From Trifolium pratense (Eukaryota > Streptophyta > Magnoliopsida > Fabales > Fabaceae): a stretch of 64,000 bases of DNA. Where the stretch lies: NCBI RefSeq assembly GCF_020283565.1, contig NC_060065.1:50146409-50210408 (forward strand), in the 5' to 3' direction. Shown in pieces: positions 59,722 through 64,000 of the stretch. The position numbers were made by a program, and so were the translations under genes. Within the stretch, counting starts at the first letter, position 1; each line of letters begins with the position of its first letter. The notes beneath the pieces are model-generated. The model worked only from the letters and a program-made list of their open reading frames with translations, was not told where the DNA came from and made no database searches.

Positions 59722-60768
59722 GGCTAAAATGCACTTTTGGTCCCCAATCTTTCATAAACTTGCGATTTTAGCCCCCTAATTTTAAAAATAGCAGTTTTGG
59801 CCCCCTAACTTTAGCCCCTTTTGCAGAACCTCAATTTTGACTTGGTCAATGCATAGTTGGCACCTGACTTAGCTGAGTAAGATGCCATGTGTGTAACTTT
59901 TTAATTTTAAAATAAAAAAAGCCACATAATTAAAGATGAAATAATTATAAAAAAAAAGATGAAATAAAATAATTGGATAAGCTTCCAAAAGCTACCATTT
60001 TCTTCTCAAACTCGCCCAAAACCCACAATACACAGTTGTCACTCATCTACTCTACTTTCTTATCTCTATTATCACAAATTAAAACGAGATAAAATTTCAT
60101 AATTTCCTTCTTTTTCAGTAACCCCATCTTTTTCTTTCAATTTATTAAAAATTGGTTTGAAAGGAATGATTTTTAATGTTTATGTGTAATGGGAATTTTA
60201 GGGAGAGAACTCAGTTTAACTAAACAATTGCCTGGGATTTGTTAAGTATCACGCCTTCATATTTCACATGAAACCACTTCATATACAGTGTTGAATTCCA
60301 ACACCTGGAACCCTGAAGTTGAATTTTCAATTCAAATTATTAATGATAACCCTTTGAAGAACATTATAAGTGAAAATTCATCAGTTCTTCCTTCAACTCT
60401 TCCATCGTTGTCTCCTCAATTTCTTTCCATTCCTCTTGATCCACCATTTTCCAAAAAATTACCAGCTTTTTAATTACTACTATATTTCAGCATGAGCCTT
60501 CAACAAATTGATCTAAAAAAATCATTGGGTTTGCCAGTTTCTTCTCAGAAGCCATTGGATTTGGGGATGATGGAAGTGTTGTGGCGGCAGAGATGACGGG
60601 TTAGGGAATACGGTGATGAATGAATAACTCCCAAAAAATCTGAAGCTTTTTGTCTTTTATTTTTAATTATGTGGCTTTTTTATTTTAAAATTAAAAAATT
60701 ACATATGACATCTTACAAAGTTAAGTGAGTTTCCACCTACGCGTTGACTAAGTCAAAATCGAGGTTTT
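59722..60768. mobile_element. MULE-type long-TIR element in the last visible UBP8 intron, interrupted by an LTR element
   Basis: The left arm starts GGCTAAAATGCACTTTTGGT. The inner part of its arm (CTCAATTTTGACTTGGTCAA ... AATTTTAAAATAAAAAAAGC) is repeated inverted at 60670-60768. The outer ~110 bp of the right arm are missing because the LTR element at 60769 begins there. Interior about 700 bp without a recognised ORF. Confidence 0.75.
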
Positions 60769-62314
60769 TGTAAGGGTTCCAAAATTGAGAGTATGAAATA
60801 TTGTAATTGCAAATTAATTAGGTAAAATTGATAGATGAGAACCCAATTAAAATTGGTGTTCTTAGTATAAAAGAAACATTAAGGCAAAGATAGAAGAAGA
60901 TTAAGTCTAAGACTTAACCATTACTCTAGAAGAGAGTACCAAAGGGAGAGAGGAGAGACTTCATCAATTTTCTTCATAGCAACTATTGATCCTCATTTCA
61001 CTGTTTATGCACAACCCTAGCCATGTGTCCATTTACCTCAACCAATTATGTTATGCCATTGCCACATGTGCTATTTTGAATCATAACATTACTCCTCCCA
61101 TTAAAATCGACCTTGTCCTCAATTAGACAAGCCTTCATAGAGTCAGATGCATCTTCCAAAGTGATATCTAAAATCAAGTTTACCATGCCAAGGAATCATA
61201 AAAATTCCTGGATCCCACTGTTTAAAATGAAAGTGCTTGACAAGTGGGGAGTCTTGCATCTGTGCAAAGGATATCTTCATAACAATTTGGCAAACCCAAG
61301 CGATATGCCAATCAAAGACATGATAGTCATTATAGCAGGAATAAGTCACCCAAGTGCCACAAACCCCATATTCCGTAAGTTCCTAGTTTGGTGGATTTAG
61401 TTGGCTAGGATCATAACAGGATATGTCAAGAATCACATCTTCATACAAGCTATTAGTGTGAGGCTTGTCATAAAAAACAAGAATCTTGCACAAATTAATT
61501 GTTGGATCAATTAATTCCCATGGTCTAATTTCACACATGACAAACATATTGGAAAAATCATAGCAAGGAACTACTGCAACATGCTTTCTTAATTCACAGT
61601 AGATATCACCAGCATAGGCCATGGTAGAAATGAATATAGTGTTATTACCATAAAAAATATATGGAGTTGTGCATGTGATACTTATTGAATGCCCTATATT
61701 GAATTCCAAAATGAGAAAACCTGTTACTAAAGACAAGGCTCTCCAAGTGCATAGGTAGTGGATTTGTAGCTCTATTTTTGCAATGGACACAAGCACTAAA
61801 AACTGGAGTGTAGTGATGAGCCAGTGATTCAGTCACAAAAAGATAATATATAACACAATCTGCAAGTTGAACACAGAAGGTATGTAGAAAATCATCTGCA
61901 CCCTCATAATGATGAATATGCTCTTTAAGTTCTCCTCATGCAAGCCTTAGTAGTTTTGGTAGCAAAAATCAGTTTGTTATTCCAATCCAAATCTAGATAT
62001 TTCCTGATGCATCGAGGTGAATGCATATCCAAGGTACTGTTTGCATGATACTGAAAGAGCACTATAGCAATGCAGCCATAGTCAAAATAGTAGCAAATAA
62101 GGCATGTCACCCTATAATGGACACTAGTAAGTAAGACCTTAGTTTGAGAAATGGTTTTCAATATATCTTTCTCATTCACACAATTTAACTTTTGAGCAGC
62201 CACAAGAGATCTCTCTGCCAAAAGAAAAAAAACTAACGTACCGCTACTGCTATGGATAAGTTTTCGGCTCTCGATGAAACAATTGGCGGCTGACTAGCTG
62301 AGTGTGACATGAAA

Positions 62315-63604
62315 TTAATGTAGTAGCCAAAATAATTGGGGTACAGAAGCCATAACCATGAGTTTGATCGAATCCCGAAACAATGAAATGGCCGAGAAAA
62401 TTCTGCACAAACCTTTCAACCGTAGCAAAATGTATACACACATACTGCATGTATCTACTTCGCAACCAACAAGCACACAAACCAACAAGATGTCTAGGTC
62501 ACTCAAAATTAAGCCAACATTCATTATTGGAAGCTGCATAATTCTCAATTCCACAAACTGACAATCAAAGGGAAGGGCACCCGATTTTGCATACAAGAGA
62601 AAAAGAACATGTCCCACTTTAACAAAGATGTTAATATCAACTTGTACCAAAGATGTATGAATTAACAACCCAATTAGCAAACTTTGGAGAGTGTCACGAG
62701 AGAAATTGGTTGTGACGGACATTTCAACAAACAAACAGTAGGCGTCATATGAGGACAGTGTGTTGGTAACCAAGACAATCTTTACAACCAAATCATATAC
62801 ATGGAGAACATGGTTGATACCATCCCATTGTATACTAACTTTAATGTCATGGTTAAGAATGAATTCAGTTGGATTCGTACTGTAACTTCTCAGAAAATGA
62901 AAAAACAACACCAAGCCTAATATGTTGAAACTATGTTGAGCATACATAGAACCAGTGTGAGACCAAGTAATCTTGTTTCTATGAGGCAAATACTCAAACA
63001 GCTTCTGTGCATCAAGAGTAGTGGAAAAGGAAGGATATACCTCAAGCACAATCAATGTCGGAAGTGAAACATTATCCGGTGGCGGTGGGGGATTTGCTGA
63101 GGCATTGTGATTCAAATCTGGTGGTTTAGGTAGTGGTGGAATAATCACTGAAGACGATTTCACAATTAATTGATTGGGAAGCTGAATCATAACAGTGAAA
63201 CTCCTTAAATCGACCGGAAGTGCTAAATTCTGCATTTCGACAAAACGGGTGATACGCTTACAGAACGGACTTGAGAAAGAATAGCTCACGTCGTGGTTGA
63301 GATGAGGTGTACGAACAAGGGGATTGCTGGTAATTTCACACATCGGTGTCACGACTTCCACCATGAATTTTCTCACATCAGCAGAATCATCAGCGATGGA
63401 TTGTTCTTCAATCGGTTCCGTGGAGGGAACGAAATCCTTCGACACCTGAAGTGCAACTGTCAACGAATCTGAAGCATCAATTGGTTCCATTGACAGTTTC
63501 GTCGGAAATTGGAAGCGCATCATTCTTCCATTCGGACTCAGTAGTATCAATCTCTCGCAGCAACTTGAGAATTCTTGCACAGGACTCTCGGATTTCTTGT
63601 GCAT
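62315..63604 (-). CDS. 429-residue ORF of the second pol-less LTR element
   Basis: No catalytic motif of protease, reverse transcriptase or integrase. A Pro-rich PPLPKPPD stretch near the first third is followed by AQKLFEYLPHRNKITW and YAQHSFNILGLVLFF, which fit the spacing of a PPR repeat, then hydrophobic, unassigned sequence. The layout (Pro-rich linker then PPR-like piece) parallels the 826-residue ORF at 50360-52840, although the LTRs differ. An upstream overlapping frame (63477-63812) carries LAYLDGPGYTAWDRIEA, which looks like the gag start, so a frameshift may separate it from this ORF. Confidence 0.5.
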   Translation of the reverse strand: MHKKSESPVQEFSSCCERLILLSPNGRMMRFQFPTKLSMEPIDASDSLTVALQVSKDFVPSTEPIEEQSIADDSADVRKFMVEVVTPMCEITSNPLVRTPHLNHDVSYSFSSPFCKRITRFVEMQNLALPVDLRSFTVMIQLPNQLIVKSSSVIIPPLPKPPDLNHNASANPPPPPDNVSLPTLIVLEVYPSFSTTLDAQKLFEYLPHRNKITWSHTGSMYAQHSFNILGLVLFFHFLRSYSTNPTEFILNHDIKVSIQWDGINHVLHVYDLVVKIVLVTNTLSSYDAYCLFVEMSVTTNFSRDTLQSLLIGLLIHTSLVQVDINIFVKVGHVLFLLYAKSGALPFDCQFVELRIMQLPIMNVGLILSDLDILLVCVLVGCEVDTCSMCVYILLRLKGLCRIFSAISLFRDSIKLMVMASVPQLFWLLH

Positions 63605-63812
63605 ATTCAGTCGTGCGCAAATTGTGTTGTCGATTCAATTCCACCATGGGAGATGTGAAGTGCGATTCAACTGGTTGTGTTAAGGTTTCTCTGGGTGAGT
63701 TCACAGCACCATGGGACGAGCTCCGTGAGAAGGGTTTTCTGTGCAATTCTGATTTAGCTTCAATTCGATCCCAAGCGGTGTAACCAGGTCCGTCTAAATA
63801 CGCCAATTTCAA
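63477..63812 (-). pseudogene. Frame-shifted gag-like N-terminal segment of the second LTR element
   Basis: Open for 111 codons in a different frame from the ORF at 62315-63604 and overlapping its start. It sits just after the primer site, where gag begins; no ATG opens it in this window's frame. Confidence 0.4.
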
Positions 63813-64000
63813 CCATTCAGCGTTATACTCAGCTTCTATTTTTTCCCAGTGAGCTCCTACTGTTGTCGCCCATGCAATGGTGTCAATGAAAGCACCAATG
63901 TAAGGGTTCCAAAATTGAGAGTATGAAATATTGATAATTGCAAATTAATTAGGTAAAATTGATAGATGAGAACCCAATTAAAATTGGTGTTCTTAGTACA

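Larger units (their letters stand above)
60769..64000 (-). mobile_element. Non-autonomous LTR element, right LTR cut by the window end
   Basis: Left LTR 60769-61088 (320 bp) begins TGTAAGGGTTCC and ends ATCATAACA. The second LTR starts at 63899 with the same sequence and runs off the window. Minus orientation: the purine tract GGGAGGAGTAA is beside the left LTR and a primer-site-like TTGGTGCTTTCATTGACACC lies beside the right LTR. The interior has minus-strand ORFs without pol. It lies inside a MULE-type element within a UBP8 intron. Confidence 0.88.

Noticed and set aside
60288..60473. 61-codon Pro/Ser-rich ORF in the MULE-type element
   Set aside because: Could be a captured gene fragment, but no motif supports it.

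Overview
This is a window of plant nuclear DNA. It is AT-rich and intron-bearing, with GT-AG splice sites, a nuclear tRNA-Ser and many plant transposable elements. The host genes resemble Arabidopsis proteins and the repeat mix looks like that of a legume such as Medicago or Trifolium; the species is an inference. There are no operons, CRISPR arrays or prokaryotic features.

Host genes are few. A GT14 / core-2-I-branching glycosyltransferase lies at 2613-3695 (-). A poorly supported cystatin-like ORF lies at 14071-14721 (-). A six-exon type I DnaJ (J3/ANJ1 type, CAAX end) is at 15581-17517 (+). tRNA-Ser(GCU) is at 26808-26889 (-). A seven-exon RLK-like pseudokinase is at 37120-39673 (-). An intronless broken copy of topoisomerase VI subunit A (TOP6A/SPO11-3) is near 41395-42205 (+). 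A UBP8-type ubiquitin protease starts at 47561 (+); twelve exons are visible to 59517 and its last exon(s) lie beyond the window.

Most of the rest is mobile DNA, much of it with exact ends and target-site duplications (TSDs): a young pol-less LTR element (7018-11898); a SINE (12349-12443); a hAT MITE (12498-13387); a 3.75 kb Helitron (18886-22640) whose 5' end is tandemly duplicated; a nest of MITEs (23139-24807); a near-intact Copia element with identical 197-bp LTRs (27331-31923); a decayed L1 LINE (31924-35240); and a Russian-doll nest at 43067-47277, where a MULE-type MITE carries a second MULE MITE and a complete PIF/Harbinger transposon. The UBP8 introns hold two LTR elements with long non-pol ORFs, a TRIM-like element and more MITEs.

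The strongest novelty candidates are the two minus-strand LTR elements in the UBP8 introns. Their long ORFs lack recognisable pol. The first keeps only a Gypsy gag knuckle-like start and a chromodomain-like end around foreign sequence that includes a PPR-like stretch. Next come the Helitron with the duplicated 5' end, the TOP6A relic, the pseudokinase with a duplicated splice acceptor, and the MITE family marked by 9-bp TSDs and GTGCCC/GGGCAC palindromic ends.
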